DNA of 64,000 bases from Dipteris shenzhenensis. Its lineage: Eukaryota > Polypodiophyta > Polypodiopsida > Gleicheniales. The DNA is taken from assembly GCA_047967505.1 (NCBI GenBank), contig CM106539.1; one strand, written 5' to 3'. The first letter of the stretch is position 1, and each line of letters begins with the position of its first letter. Below the pieces are notes generated by a model, which made no database searches, was not told the origin of the DNA, and was given only the letters and a program-made list of their open reading frames with translations. The translations under genes were made by a program, and so were the position numbers. Positions 41,964 through 54,428 of this stretch are shown here, piece after piece.

Positions 41964-44431
41964 GTATGGTATAGGAAAGAATTAAAGTAGCCACCCTAAG
42001 ATGTGGACTACATGATGTGGAGATGTGGATTGAGGATATCCACAAGGAGAGATGTGGATCAGAGGATCCCACAAGTGTTGACTATTCAAAGGGAAGCCTC
42101 TATATAAGAGGCCTATCATGTATTGTTGAGTACACACATTTGGAATAGAAGAGTATTGCCTATCGTATGTCTCTCATGGAGTTTCTTCTATGGTTTAATC
42201 CCCCTTGATCTTTTGCTAATTCCATGTTGCACTAGCAGAGCACGATCCACACTTTTACATGATATCAAAGCATAGGTCTAGCTCTCTTAGATTAGTTCTA
42301 GACATAGTTGGGTATTCTCATTTTGATTCATTTTGGTTGAAATTTTTCTGTCCATTGTTCTTTCTTTGTGTGTGAGAAAGAGATAGGGAGAGAAAGAAAG
42401 GCTGAGTGTTGAGATATGAGAGTCTTTAGTTTTCGGCTTGATAGGAGTCACAGAGAAGGAGACGACCTTCTACAAGCCTAGAATATTTTCTAGGCGTATG
42501 CAACCCTTGCAACTCAAATGCTTCTTCCATGGTCCAAGTGCAAAGACAAAGGCCTCCACTCAATGAACTCCAACCGATATCCAATGTATTGACCTTACAG
42601 CCACGACCACAACTAACGCCATGGACTCAACATCTTCTGCCTTCTACTATGGGCAACCATCTCCTTCTCTACACCAGCCTCATCAACGAGCAGCGCCTCA
42701 GGGCAACCTATCCCCTACAACAGCTCCCAAGGCTCCTAGGGCTTCCAAGGCCCTGAAGCCTCCCATAGCCAGCAGCAGCTGACTCTCCAACTTCTACCTC
42801 CACGCCTGTTGCTTTTCGTGTTCTTAGAAGCCACTTTGAAGACCTCCCATGAGGTTGCGAGCTTATCAGAATGAAGGGGCGTCCACGAAAATGTAGAACA
42901 AAAAGTACTTGCATGTCCTCAGCTCTGTAAGGTGAATAGGCCAATATTGGACTTAAGAAATTGTCAACCTCCTCAGCATCCCTGGCTACAACAACCTCCT
43001 CGCCATCTCCAAATGGCAACTGCTCCGCCCCCTACTACTATGACTCTCTGTCCACTGAACAAAAGCTCCACCATAGCTGGCAGCAGTGACACGCCTTCTA
43101 CACAGGCTAAGCTCCCAAGCCTCTCACACGTCTCAGCAACTAAGTCCTAGAGCTACAAACTGCTTCACGGACTCCCGACAACTGCTCCTACAACAAGCAT
43201 CGAGTCACCTTCTTCAACGAACGTTTTCATCGACATTCGGAGAAGAGATGTGGTGGAAATTCAAAGAAGAGATCTTACCTCAAAAATCGTAAGATTCTCA
43301 CTGCTTGACACATGGTAGATTGGAGGTAACCAAGGGTTGGTTCCAGCAACTAAGGGTTAGTCATTCTGGTCTACAAAGTGACACGTGGCACATAGGACCC
43401 AAGTCAAGTAACTCATACTAAACCATGGTTAGGTTTAGGTTCAAGGTTAGTTAAGTGCCACCTAAGCACACAGCCCCTACCAAGCACAATTTGTATTCTA
43501 CATATGAACCCCTATGCCACATCATCAAAGGCCTTTTCTTCATAGAATCTTCGACAAGGGAGGAATTTGCACATGCTCCAAAAAGGAGAAGTGATTATCT
43601 TTTTGAGCTCTACGTGCCTGTCAAATCAGAATCATGATATGCAATTAGACACTACCAATATTCAAAGAAATCAATTGGTAAGACCTTTGCAACAAATGAC
43701 AAATAAAAGCATAAAATGCACCCATCGCTGTCATAAGCATGCCGAAAGTACAACTGTATGAGATGACCATAGCACAGAATATGGCATCCACACATAAAGC
43801 ATTAAAAGAACAGGAAGAACAAAGCATCATGCATCAAGGTACATCAAGAAAATAAGAGAACGCCATTGACATCAAGCATTGAGAAGCAACATCCTTGCCA
43901 CCTTCAGCCCACATGTTTGTAAATCAATCCTGACCACCTAAGAGTAGCTATGAAAGCACCCAGGGGAGGTATTTACATGTAAAAGCCACACTTGACCACC
44001 TTAAGTAGCAATGCATGCACTAAGGAGAGGTGATGGAATGTAAATTCACAACTACCTTGCGGTAGCCAATGGATCATGGCACCAAGGGGAGGTGCTGAGA
44101 TATGGTGCCATGAGCACATAGATTAAAGGCTAAGGTATGGTATAGGAAATAATTGAAGTAGCCACCCTAGGATGTGGAGTACATGATGTGGAGATGTGGA
44201 TTGAGGATATCCACAAGGAGAGATGTGGATCACAGGACCCCACAAGTGTTGACTATTCAAAGGGCACTCTCTATATAGGAGGCCTATCATGTATTGTTGA
44301 GTACACACATTTAGAATAGATTGAGTATTTCCTACCGTATGTCTCTCAAGGAGTTTCTTATATGGTTTGATCCCCCTTGATCTTTTGCTAATTCCACATT
44401 GCACTAGGAAAATATGATCTGCACTTTTACA
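41964..44431 (+). mobile_element. Short-LTR copia-like element D, non-autonomous
   Basis: Direct repeats of about 295 bp at 41,964-42,259 and 44,135-44,431 share a TATATAAG-type box (42,100-42,110) and end in CACTTTTACA. The left copy is followed at once by TGATATCAAAGC, a degraded initiator-Met primer site (TGGTATCAGAGC). Before the right copy lies ACCAAGGGGAGGTGCTGAGATATGG, which looks like a purine tract followed by the true LTR start at 44,093; if so the left LTR has lost about 45 bases. The interior has no pol domain. A Pro/Gln/Ser-rich stretch (42,530-43,290) in shifting frames may be old coding sequence. Confidence 0.75.
43930..44095 (+). repeat. Three tandem copies of a purine-tract block in D
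   Basis: The block ACCACCTTAAGTAGCAATG...AAGGGGAGG recurs three times at about 65-bp spacing, with purine tracts ending near 43,972, 44,031 and 44,092. Confidence 0.7.
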
Positions 44432-44681
44432 TCCCCCATATGTCGGCACTCTTTATGGTAGCAATTCGCATATTGTATTGCATCAATACATATTTCTCTA
44501 CGGATTGGACTCCAATACTGCACACATACCTTCATATAAGTAGTGGATGCCTTTTATGTGACCACATATGACAATGAAACACCTAGCAAAATGGGATGTC
44601 ACTCAGCTTGACCAAAATGAAATCATTTTGTTTCACTCAGCAAGTAATGGTCTTATATTCACTCATCATTATCCAAGCTGT
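44432..44681. other. Spacer between elements D and B
   Basis: 250 bases without gene or recognised repeat. Confidence 0.6.
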
Positions 44682-45828
44682 TGTTGTGGGACTCGACGGT
44701 GACTCACGTCTCGTGGGGATGTTGAAGATATGCCGATGGAGCCTCCACTCTGTGCTACTCCTTGTGGGAGCAATGCAAGGCACAAGTCATCTACAAATGT
44801 CACTCAAGCAACCTCGGATTATCCCAATGTGGTTCCACACGAGAAAGAGGGAAGGGGAAGAGGGGAGGAGAGATGGAAGAAGGGAGGGGAGAAGGAGAAG
44901 GGAAGAGGGGAGTGAACTGGGATGGAGTGGCAACCACAAGGGCACTACGATGGAAACAAGAGAAAACCCAAAACACTCTCTTGGAAGAGAAGAGGGAGCT
45001 TGTATTCAAACTTGTGTAAACAACAATGAAGACCAAAGTCAACACTTTGGCCTTTTATACAAGTCACCTTTTGAAGGGAGGGCCAACCCTTTTCCTTTTT
45101 AGCACTCTCCTTCTCTTTACAACCAGAGGCTCTTGGGCCCGTAGGGTGCTAAGGCATATTGCTATTCTTTCCATCTCTCCCTACTGGCAGAAATAGCACT
45201 TGTGTTAACCATATTAAAGCGCTTGGGACAAACCTGGTATTAGAAGGTGGTCCTAATAGGTTCCCAAATAGCGCTTGTATTAGCCTCGTGCCTCCTAGGC
45301 TTAATAATAGGTGATTTGGGGCTCAAACTCCCTGAGCGCCCTCATGCCTTAAACCATTTGTGGTTCAAATCCCACGCATGAGGCTCAAAACCTGGAGTGG
45401 CGAGGCTTAACTCCCGTGAGACACTCCACGACAACCCTACGCATTGCCTGCAATCTTTTGCCTCGGTATGTTTCGGGATCAAACTCCCTGAGTTTGAGCT
45501 GTACTCCTTTCATGGCTATTTTCATTGTCGTAGCTATTTTTGTGGACATGTAGACGTGAAATGTGCACGTTGCCTGCAATCTTTGGTCTTGGGTGATGGC
45601 TGGAACATACAAGCTGTGCTTGGAATCCTTGGACTTTGGGTATTTGAGGATCAAACTACCTGAGTCTGAGCTATACTCCTTCCATGTGCACATTGCTTGC
45701 AATCACTAGCCTTGGGGTATTTGGGGTCAAACTCCCTGAGATTGTCTGTTGAAGTAGATCATGCAGCATGATCACCTCTAATCACCAATTACCCTACATT
45801 CGGCGACTATACTCTATGGATGTTAACA
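44682..45828 (-). mobile_element. 3' LTR of gypsy element B
   Basis: 1,147 bp, on the plus strand TGTTGTGG...ATGTTAACA, with TGTT/AACA inverted ends. It matches 60,494-61,644 along its length with roughly one difference per ten bases. A minus-strand TATA box (GTATAAAAGG) lies at 45,051-45,060. The polypurine tract follows at 45,829. Confidence 0.92.
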
Positions 45829-45842
45829 TGCCCCCTTTCCTG
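45829..45842 (-). other. Polypurine tract of element B
   Basis: Minus strand CAGGAAAGGGGGCA directly before the 3' LTR. It is the expected plus-strand primer. Confidence 0.85.
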
Positions 45843-45849
45843 TTGCTGA

Positions 45850-48800
45850 TCCATCCTAGGGTCAGTCACGTTGGAGGAGGTTGGTGGTGAGGACTGTTTG
45901 TAGGATTGCGTAGCGGTGCAGCTGTCGTGGAGTGAGGCGAGTGAGGTACGAGTGATACTTCCAAAAATGGGTCGCATGCATATCCTCGTACGTGCAGATG
46001 TGATGTCCGTGGAGATTGCAGACGCGGAGGTAGAGGCGGAGGTCCTAGAATTGCGTCGGACCGATGTCAAGATTGAAGACAATCTAGTTGTTCAGATTAT
46101 GGAGGCAGTTTTCAATGGGGCAAGTATGGGTGGGGAGATCGCGGAGGAGTAAGAGGAGGAGGCAGTTGAAATGTACCACTGCTGTGATGGCAGGATCTAG
46201 AACTGAGCCATACGTGTCATTGAATGACTGGAGGTGGAAGCAAAATCCATCCTGAGTCATCTCTTTGGGGAAGTTATACTTTGGAAAGTTGTACAACACA
46301 TATGGGTCCTTCTACTAGCGTTCTTTGAATGTGGCCCAAGTACAGTGGGTGGACTCGACGATCGACGGGTGCACTGCGGTAGTAACACCAAAATTTCTCT
46401 AGCTTCAAGAAGGGGAGTCGCCATCGTGGCTGTAGACCGGCATCTGCATTGGTCGTTGGGACTGGAGCGTTGGGGGTGAGGCTGTAACCACCTCTTGTGC
46501 ACTTTGGATGCACGCGTCGCCAGTCATCGAAGGACTGTGTGATGAATTATGTGAGGGGGTGCACCTCAAGAATTTTGTAGAGATGGAGTTGAGAGCCCTC
46601 CAGCTGGCACTTCCAATGATGCATTAGCGCGCTATCTGGTAGCTCCTGAAAGGACTGTAGGTCCGGACACCATTGGACATCTTCAGGGGGGGAAGCAGGA
46701 GGGGATGGTGGAGCATCATCATCTGCAATTAGCATGGGCTCCGGCTCTACTATGCCTATTGGCGTTGCTGCATCGGCTTCTTGTACAAAATTGGCTGCCT
46801 TGAGTAGCATGTTGAAGGCTACATCAAGAAGGCCGATCGGACCGTTAGAGGAGATGGACGGGGAGGTTTTGTGTTGTGTGGTGGTGGTGTTAGAGGCATT
46901 AGAAGAGTACTCGAGCGATAGAGGTGTTAGAGGAATTAGAGGTGTTGTCTGAGGGAGGGGTGGGTGGGCCGCTTGTTGGGTGGGTTGGGCGGGATCCAGA
47001 GGAGGCAGTGGTGGAATTTCGGCAGGGGGGATAGTAGTATTAAAGAGGGTGATTGCTTTGTTTCCCTCTTCCTCGATGACTTCCTCGGGGTAGGCTACAT
47101 GTATTGTTTCAAAATTGCTCACCAAGGACTCAAGTGAGTCTTGGAGAGCCTATAGCACTGTATTGAAGAGAATTAATATGCCAAGGGGGTGGTAGGTTGT
47201 GGACTGGTAGGCCACAAGGTGTCCTTGAGATTGGATGACGGAGGCTCGGCCATAGGTTTGCATCCAAATGATGTCTGCTTGCAGACTTTCGGGTGTGCAG
47301 ACCCACGACGTGAGTTCCTCGGGCTTTGCAACTTGCATCACTTCATCGTCTGTTGGATAATAAAGATACTTAGTGAGATGATGCGGAACTAGGCTTGAAA
47401 ATTGAGGAGGATGGGATGGGCGGCTAGAGTCTAGAGATCGGAGAAGCGGAGAAGAGATAGAGAAGTGGGTTGGACATCTAAGGAGAAGTATGACATGGCT
47501 AAGATGGGGCAGCAGTGGTCGGGGTTATGACGAAGATAGTTTGGAGGGTGTTAGGAGGAAGTGGAGTAGTGAGGTCTAAGTGGAAGATGAGGCTTTGTGT
47601 GCGGAGTGCATCAAAGTGCATTTGGAGGGTGTGGGGGATGGTGCGTGGTGCAAGTGTGTACGTGGCAAACTGTGCGGAGACCTCCCTGTACATCCGAAAC
47701 TCCTATTTCTATCGGTCTTCCAACCCTGACTTCTCTGATTGGCTGAGGGTGCACTGGTGTCCATTTTTTGCTTGGAGGGACACCGTCAGTTCCCTTTCTT
47801 GCGCAAGGAGATCCTGTAGAGATCGGATCTGTTGTTCTTGGTGCTCCTGTGATCTGGCGTACTGTGCCTTTGCCTGTGCTTTTTGTTCCAACGTTGTTTG
47901 TAGGTTCGACTGTCGGCCTGGTCCATGATGGTTTGGACCAGGGATTTGCTTATGGTAAGGTCGTCTTTGATAGCTCGAGCTCCTCAGTTTTTGCCCAGTA
48001 CTCCTCCACTCTTTGTACTATTGCTTGGTCCATGGCTTGGGCTGCCACCATTATGGATTGGCTGTCATGTGCGGAGAGTTGTGCCTGAAGGAGGCTGGCT
48101 AAGATCTATGAGGCTTGTTCCTACCTCCTCTACAAAATTGTGCGAGCGACCTATGGGAGCTATGCCATGGCTTCAAAGAGGTTCTGTTCCATTAGGTCCG
48201 CATGTGATAACTGCTCGATCGACATGTGGCTATAGCCACCTGATGTCCTATATTGGGTCACGCTGCAAAACTGTAAGTCCTCCCCTACTAGGCCTCCCAT
48301 GGAGAGGAAGAGGTGCTGGTGGCGAAGGATGTGGTCTCTTGAGCAGTTGTGGAGAGACTAAGACATAGGGCACAGGCTGGGTGGTCGGCATGGCTCCGAG
48401 ATGGATGCCAATGGTGACTGTTTCGTCACCTTGGAGGTCTTCGATGAGAATGGGCTCCTCATGAACCCGTTTGCCCTTATTTTAAGAATCTGCCCGCTAG
48501 AGTCGTAGTTGTTGGTGCATAAATTCATGCAACTGGCGGTCCTCATATTGTCCGAGCAACTGACTTGTGTCCGGTTGCACGTCAACGGCTGGAGTGATGC
48601 TGGGCGTTGTCCTCGCTCTCTTGGGCTTGACCTCTGCCTCTTCGGGCTCTGTCTGTACTGACCCGATGGCAAATTTTACTGCTAGCCCAAAACCGACTGG
48701 CGGATGCTGATGCAACAAGTAGTAGAGAACCGGCATACACAGCATGGGATTGTCAATTACTTCCCCATGGGTGCCGAGGTCGTCCCTCATTTGGCTGCAA

Positions 48801-49712
48801 AAGTAGTCAGCCCAATTGGTCTCCTGGGGCTCCACCATGCACAGTAGGATATTTGGCACGACGGACTGATGATGGTCCATGTGCTTGACTTGTGTGAGCC
48901 ATCGCACAGCTCTTGCTGGTCTTTCCACCTCATGCTTGTGGATGGCTATGAACTGGAGGCGGCCCTTGCTCTTGTGGTGGTCATAGTGTCAGACCATTTT
49001 GAGGGCGTCCAGCTTTTTCTTTTTGGAGTAGTTTTTGCCAACGACCGGCATGTTGAAGGATTCCCATACCACGTCCTGATTGATTTGGTAGTGGTGGGAA
49101 TTGCCTGCTGCATCTCATAGGACGCCAACGTTGGTGTTGCTATCGTACACCTAGATGAATTTCTGCCAGCAGCTTGATGTCCAGGTGGCACGGGAGACAA
49201 GCGGCCACTATGCTCAAGCCGGCAATTTTGAGTGCCTCCTCCATTGCTGGCTCTTGGAATAATGTGTATGTTGTTTCTATATGGTAGTGGAGGGTGTAGT
49301 CGTGGCCCTCGTACGCAAAGCACGAGTGTATAATGCAAGCGTCCAATTCTTGGAGCCATGCTTCTCCAAGTGGTGAGTGTGCTTGGGAGTGCACAACCTT
49401 GTACCCGCCTAATGATGGCACCGGGGTGCACTTTCTTGATCTCGAGGGAGGCATACCTACTGCAATCATACCCTCCTAAGTGGCGGATGTTTCTTCTTCT
49501 CCTTGCAAGTCTTCCAAGGGGATCTCAGAAGGCATGCGGATTGTGGCAAACGGAGTGCTTTGGGAGTCCGAGGGGCCGATGGCCTCTAGGATAGGGCGAG
49601 GGTGGAGTCCCAAGTCTGATTCAAACTCGTGTTTGGGATCCATCGGAAAGAGGGATGGCAGTTGAGTGATGAGGGAGTCAGTGGATGAGGAAGAGCGGGA
49701 GGACATAAACAA
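45850..49712 (-). pseudogene. Extra 3' ORF region of element B
   Basis: Sense-strand coding remnants between the post-integrase region and the 3' LTR. N-terminal block 49,712-49,140 has one in-frame stop (EAWLQELDACIIHSCFAYEG). Block 48,928-48,497 contains ETNWADYFCSQMRDDLG and a basic KPKRAR stretch. A coiled-coil-like Gln/Glu-rich block lies at 47,891-47,709. Block 47,341-46,547 (EELTSWVCTPESLQAD) has a Pro-rich tail. A C-terminal block extends to about 45,900. The order (N block, coiled coil, then a block preceded by Tyr-x-Glu and Asp-Glu segments, Pro-rich, C-terminal) parallels the family A ORF, suggesting distant homology. No known family. Many frame changes. Confidence 0.6.
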
Positions 49713-49789
49713 GTTCAGATTGTAGTGGAAGAGGGCAGGAAAACTGTCAGAATTCTAGGAAAATTTTGCAAGAGTTTGGAGGCAACTGC

Positions 49790-50210
49790 TATGGCGACGA
49801 GCCGACGGGATAAGCCTGTTTACATAGATTTTACATCCCCACGATCGGCGGGATACGGGTATAGCAACAGTTGACGAGGTAAATAGATAGCAACAGTTAG
49901 TGCGGTAAGTCGATGGTGATGGTCAGTGCGATGTGGCAAAGACTGCAAGTGGCGTGATACGAGATGGCAACAATTGGTGTGATCTGATGATGGTGACAGG
50001 CGGCGGGGTCTTTCTTTGGCGACGATGAGCGGGGTCTTTCTTTGGCGACGACGATCGGTAAAATCTTTCTTTGGCGACGATCAACGGGGTCTTCGTGGGT
50101 GACGATCAGCGTTATCTAGTGATGGCGATGGTCAGTGGGATGTTGCAATGGCGATAGTCGACGGGATACCTCTATGGTGACGATCAGCGGGATACTAACT
50201 ATGTAAACAA
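49790..50210 (-). repeat. GGCGGGATA-type repeats before the extra ORF of B
   Basis: Imperfect repeats of about 30-40 bp containing GACGATCGGCGGGATA-like cores (plus-strand view), for example near 49,806, 49,849, 50,160 and 50,187, and GGCGACGAT...GGGGTCTTTCTTT near 50,000-50,090. The same motif class fills the gag leader at 59,190-59,990. Confidence 0.75.
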
Positions 50211-51113
50211 GTAAAAGAAAGAGAGAGTGGTGGGGGGTGTGAAGCGGGGGGGGAGAGTGACTTAGTAGAGTGCACTTGTGCAGTGCAGGCATGATTGTGA
50301 GGTCAGCATGCAAGATGGTGAACAAATGCAAAAAATGGACGTCTGATTCTAATCATTTAGTGCTAACGGTGGGCGTGCATGTGGTGTGTTCAATAGGGAC
50401 TAGTGGGCTACGGGTGCATCAGGTGAGATGCCTACCATACTGACTCACCTAGACCTGAGTCAATGGTTATGATGAATGCGGTGTAGGCGGACGTTGTACT
50501 ACGGCATAGCATGTAAGGAGCCACGTAGAGTAAGTGTCCAGCTTGTTTTTTACCTTGGACGCTAGGGGCACATTTGCGTTGGGCTTAGTTTTTGTGACGT
50601 GCTCCGTCTTCTTGGAAGGAGCAAGTTTTTGTGAGTCCGCCCTTGGTGCAGACCCTTGCTTTTGTGAGTAGGACGGTACCGTTAGAGGGGGTACATTCGC
50701 AATTACTTTTGAGTGTTTGTCCTTAGAGGGAGATTCTTGTGTAACTCCTCGTAGGGGAGGGGTCGGTTCTTGCAGGGTTGCCTAGCTGTTCTTGGCGACA
50801 TTTGTGTTGAGTCGGACCATCCGTGGTACTAGTATGTACTCGCTACCTTGGGGCTGGCCTGCTTCGTTTGGTTCGTTGTTCGGCATGTTCTTGTGGTGTT
50901 GTATCTCGGGGAGACATAGGTTCTTGTGTTGTTGTCTTCGAAACCTTCACGGATTGCACCATCAGCTTTGGGACCCAGGCAACCTTCTTGCCTTGGCTGC
51001 CCAAGTGGTTGGTGTTGACCAAGGTGTTGGAGGGGTGTTTTGATGGATGAGGTGGGGGCGTGGGCTGGCGGTGTGTTTTCTTCTTGTAATGGATGGTTTT
51101 GGAAGAGGCGTCC
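50211..51113 (-). other. Region between second protease and extra-ORF leader in B
   Basis: No confident gene. Minus-strand frames are Pro/Thr/Lys-rich and may be the decayed C-terminal tail of the upstream frame. A (GA)n run lies at about 50,215-50,226. Confidence 0.5.
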
Positions 51114-51800
51114 CTAGGGCGATCGGGGTCTTATTTGCTGCTTTGACGTCCTCTGGGAGTCGGGTCCGATCGAAGTGACATTGGGCACAAAGGATAGCAT
51201 CCTATACTTGCTTCTCATGAATTTCCTGAGTAGAGGACATTGGCATCGGTGGAGCGGGCAATGGCACCGATTTACCACTACGGCTAGCTTTCTTTCCCCT
51301 TTGAGTTGGGACTTTTGATGGGGTGTTGGTGGTGGTTGGGGCCTCTGGTCTGCCCTACTGTGTAGCTTCGTTATTGTGGATCGACGAGGGCGGAATTGAA
51401 GTAGGGCTTGGTCCACATAGCAGAACTACCACCATTTGGCTGCCATTGGTGAGCTAAGCAATCTGATCGTGCTAGTGATTTGACAGTTCACGGTGTAGCA
51501 CCAGGTTCTGCCCAGTATAGTCTGCTCTTCCGTTGCTTCCGTGGGGAGAACATAAAATCGTATATCCACTGCCTGGCGACCAACCGTTAGACTTAAATTC
51601 ACAAAACCCAAAGTTTATAGGAGTTGGCTATTTATAGCTCTTATTGAAGCGACGGTGAGGGTTAGGGATACCTATAGCTTTTCCCCACACCTCAAGGAGA
51701 GGCTCGCTCCTAAATCCACGAGTGCTTTGATACGAATGTGCGGGACCTATAGTTGAACAAGCAACCTGGCTGGCTCCACTGTTAGCTCATCTGTTAGTTG
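51114..51800 (-). pseudogene. Second retropepsin-like domain, downstream of integrase in B
   Basis: On the minus strand IRIKALVDLGASLSL (about 51,731-51,687) is followed, after two stops, by GFVNLSLTVGRQAVDIRFYV and TILGRTWC (51,611-51,500). This is the Asp-x-Gly-Ala and ILG layout of retroviral-type proteases. All of it is in the same frame as the integrase tail (52,133-51,846). The frame continues into a basic Pro-rich segment (51,416-51,114). Element B already has a protease in the normal place (about 55,700). The catalytic triplet reads Asp-Leu-Gly. A nested fragment of another element remains possible. Confidence 0.65.
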
Positions 51801-51845
51801 CATCTGTTCAATCGTTGCCTTAAGCAGTGTCATTTGCCTACACTG

Positions 51846-54428
51846 TCAGAGCTTAGCATTGCAGATTCTGGATTCCTCGATGGCTTGGCGTTCCATCCTG
51901 GCCACCTCAGCCTTAAGTTCTTTTTCTCTATGCACAGCTTGAAGGGTGGAGAGAGTGAGTGGGCCGTAGTATCTTTTTAATTTGCTCGCATTAAGGTAGC
52001 CATCCATTTCTGTTCCATCAAGGGTGGCTATTCGGCACAACCCTTGGGGAGTGATCTCAACTACGCAATAGGGACCCATACCTCGGTAGTTAAGCCTTTG
52101 TTTGGTAATACGGATGCTATATAGGAGTGCCAAATCTCCCTCTGCTAGGTCCTTGTTCTTGAGGTTGCAATCAAACCACTTTTTATGTTAGGCCTTTTCT
52201 ACCCAGAGAGAGTAGGCTGCATGCAACCTTGTCTCTTCTAACTTTTTGAGGTCAACTAGCCGTTCTGCTAGCGAGTTCTCAGTGAGTCTTTCCTTCATGG
52301 TAAGACAAAGGCTAGGCACTACATACTCCATTGGCATTATTGCCTCCACCTCGAAGGCTAGGCTGAAGGGGGTATAGTGCGTGTAGGAGGTCATGTAGGC
52401 CCATAATGCTACTATGAGCTTATGCTCCTAGTTGGTACGACTAGCTTCTACCGTACAAGTGATGATCTTACATCACATTTTGTTGGAGCTCTCGGCCAAG
52501 CCATTTGCCCTAGGGTAGTATGGCGTTGACTTCCTATGTGTGATCATAAACTCACTAGTCACGATTGCTATCATTTCGTTGACGAAGTGAGTTCCTCAGT
52601 CACTGACTAACTCTAATGGACATCCGAACCAGGTAATGACTTGTTCATATAAGAATTTGGTGGTAGATCTCGCATCGGCCTTCATCGTGGCTCTTCCTTC
52701 TACCCACTTGGTGAAGTAATCAGTGGCCAGGATGATGTATCTAGCCCCGGTCCCCTTAGCTGCTAGGCTTATGGGACCAATGAAATCAATGTCTGATTTT
52801 TCAAAGGGTTGATCGGCCAGGATTCCAGTTAAGGACATCATGTCTGCCTTGTGTGGGATTTAGATACGTTGGCAGGGGTCGCATCGTTTGATGAATTTGG
52901 CCGTGTCTCCGAAGAGTGTTGGCCACCAAAGACCAGCTTATAGCACTTTACGTTCTGTAACATTAGTGGCAAAATGACCTCCTCCAATATCTGAGTGGGC
53001 TTCTTCAAGCACATCGATGTATTCGTGTTCGCACACACACCTTCGCAGGATGCCATCCTTGCCCATGCAGTATAGTTGGCCATCTATCAATTGATATAGC
53101 GTTGTGTCTTTAATTAGTTTGTGGGCTCTATCCTTATTAAGGGCCTATCCTAGGGGTAATCCGTTGGCCAAAGAGTGTCCGATTTCGGTGGCCCATTCGG
53201 GAATGATGTTGAGGAAGAAGAGAGAAACATCTGGGAGATCGTCTTCTACTCCCATTGGGGCTTCACCGTTCGAGATCCTCATTAGGTGCTCAGCCAGGAC
53301 ATGGGTTTTTCCTTTACGCATAGCGATTGTGAAGTCGAACTCTAGAAGGATTAACATCCACCTAGTGATGCGACCCGTCATGAAAGGTTTCTTAACCAAG
53401 TATAGCAAATTGCAATGCTTAATGGTCCACGAAGAAGACAAACTTGTTAGCCAACAAGTAGTGCCTGAACTTCTTGACTGCATAGACCATGGTCAGACCT
53501 TCCCTCTTGGTGGTGTAGTTGACCTCGGCCTCGCTTAGTTGGTGGCTCGCAAAGTATACCAGGCAATTATACTCCCTGAGTTGGGCTAACACACATCCGA
53601 TGGCAAAGTTGGAGGCATCAATATGGACATGGAATATTAAATTCTAGTCGGGTGACCTCAACACTAGTGTGGTGGCTAGGCCCTAGTTTGAGGGTTTCAA
53701 AGGATATTTGGCATTCCTCGGTCCACTCAAAGGATACTAGCAGTTTGTATAATGGGCGGGCTATGTTCGCATAGAATAAGATGAATCTCCTGTAATAGCC
53801 CGTGTAGCCAGTAAATCGTTGGACTCCCTTGGCATTTGTGAGGGGTGGTAATTCCAAGATGAGTTTGATTTTATTATGGTCCATAGAGATTCCATTCCGA
53901 GACACTATGTGGCCCAGGATGACACCATGTTTGACCCCAAACTGGCACTTAAGAGGATTGAGGGACATGCGGTATAAACGGCATTTCTCGAGGATGAGCC
54001 TAAGGTACTTCAGGTGGTCATCCCACTTCGAGTTCACGTAGATGTCGTCTAAGCTTCGAGTTCACGTAGATGTCGTCTAAAAAGACTTCCACAATGTCCC
54101 TCAGATACTGCTTGCAAACCATGATCATCATCCGTTGGAAGGTAGCAGGGGCATTGGTTAATCCAAATATCATCACCCTGGCTGCATACACAGCCCATTC
54201 GGTTGCAAAGGCAATCTTATGTTGATCTTGTGAGGTGATCGACACTTGGTTGTAACCTAAAAATCTATCTAGGAAGCTATATGCTTCCTTTCTGGCTACC
54301 CTTTCTAGAACATGTTTCGTGAATGGCAAGGGGTAGTGGTCACATCTAGTGGCAACGTTACCCTTTTTCAAATCCACGCATACTCTAATGTTTCTGATTT
54401 TCTTTAGGACTATCACGATGGGTGACAC
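51846..54428 (-). pseudogene. Reverse transcriptase-RNase H-integrase of B
   Basis: RT: SPIVIVLKKIRNIRVCVDLKKG, FLGYNQVSI, GLTNAPATFQ and the active site VEVFLDDIYV (54,428-54,018). The thumb is in 54,037-53,618 (SLNPLKCQFGVKHGVILGHI). RNase H spans 53,618-53,145, ending in GVEDDLPDVSLF, almost identical to GVEDDLPDATLF in A3. Integrase: zinc-binding part about 53,000-52,860; core DFIGP, ATDYFTKWVEG and VSD (52,841-52,596); ANGLAESSNK after a stop; C-terminal part to 51,846 ending in a Glu-rich helix. No chromodomain. Stops and shifts throughout, including a 28-bp duplication at the RT active site. Confidence 0.9.
54026..54081 (-). repeat. 28-bp tandem duplication across the RT active site of B
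   Basis: Units 54,026-54,053 and 54,054-54,081 differ only in the last base. The unit encodes the LDDIYVNSK segment on the minus strand. Since 28 is not a multiple of three, it shifts the frame. Confidence 0.95.
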
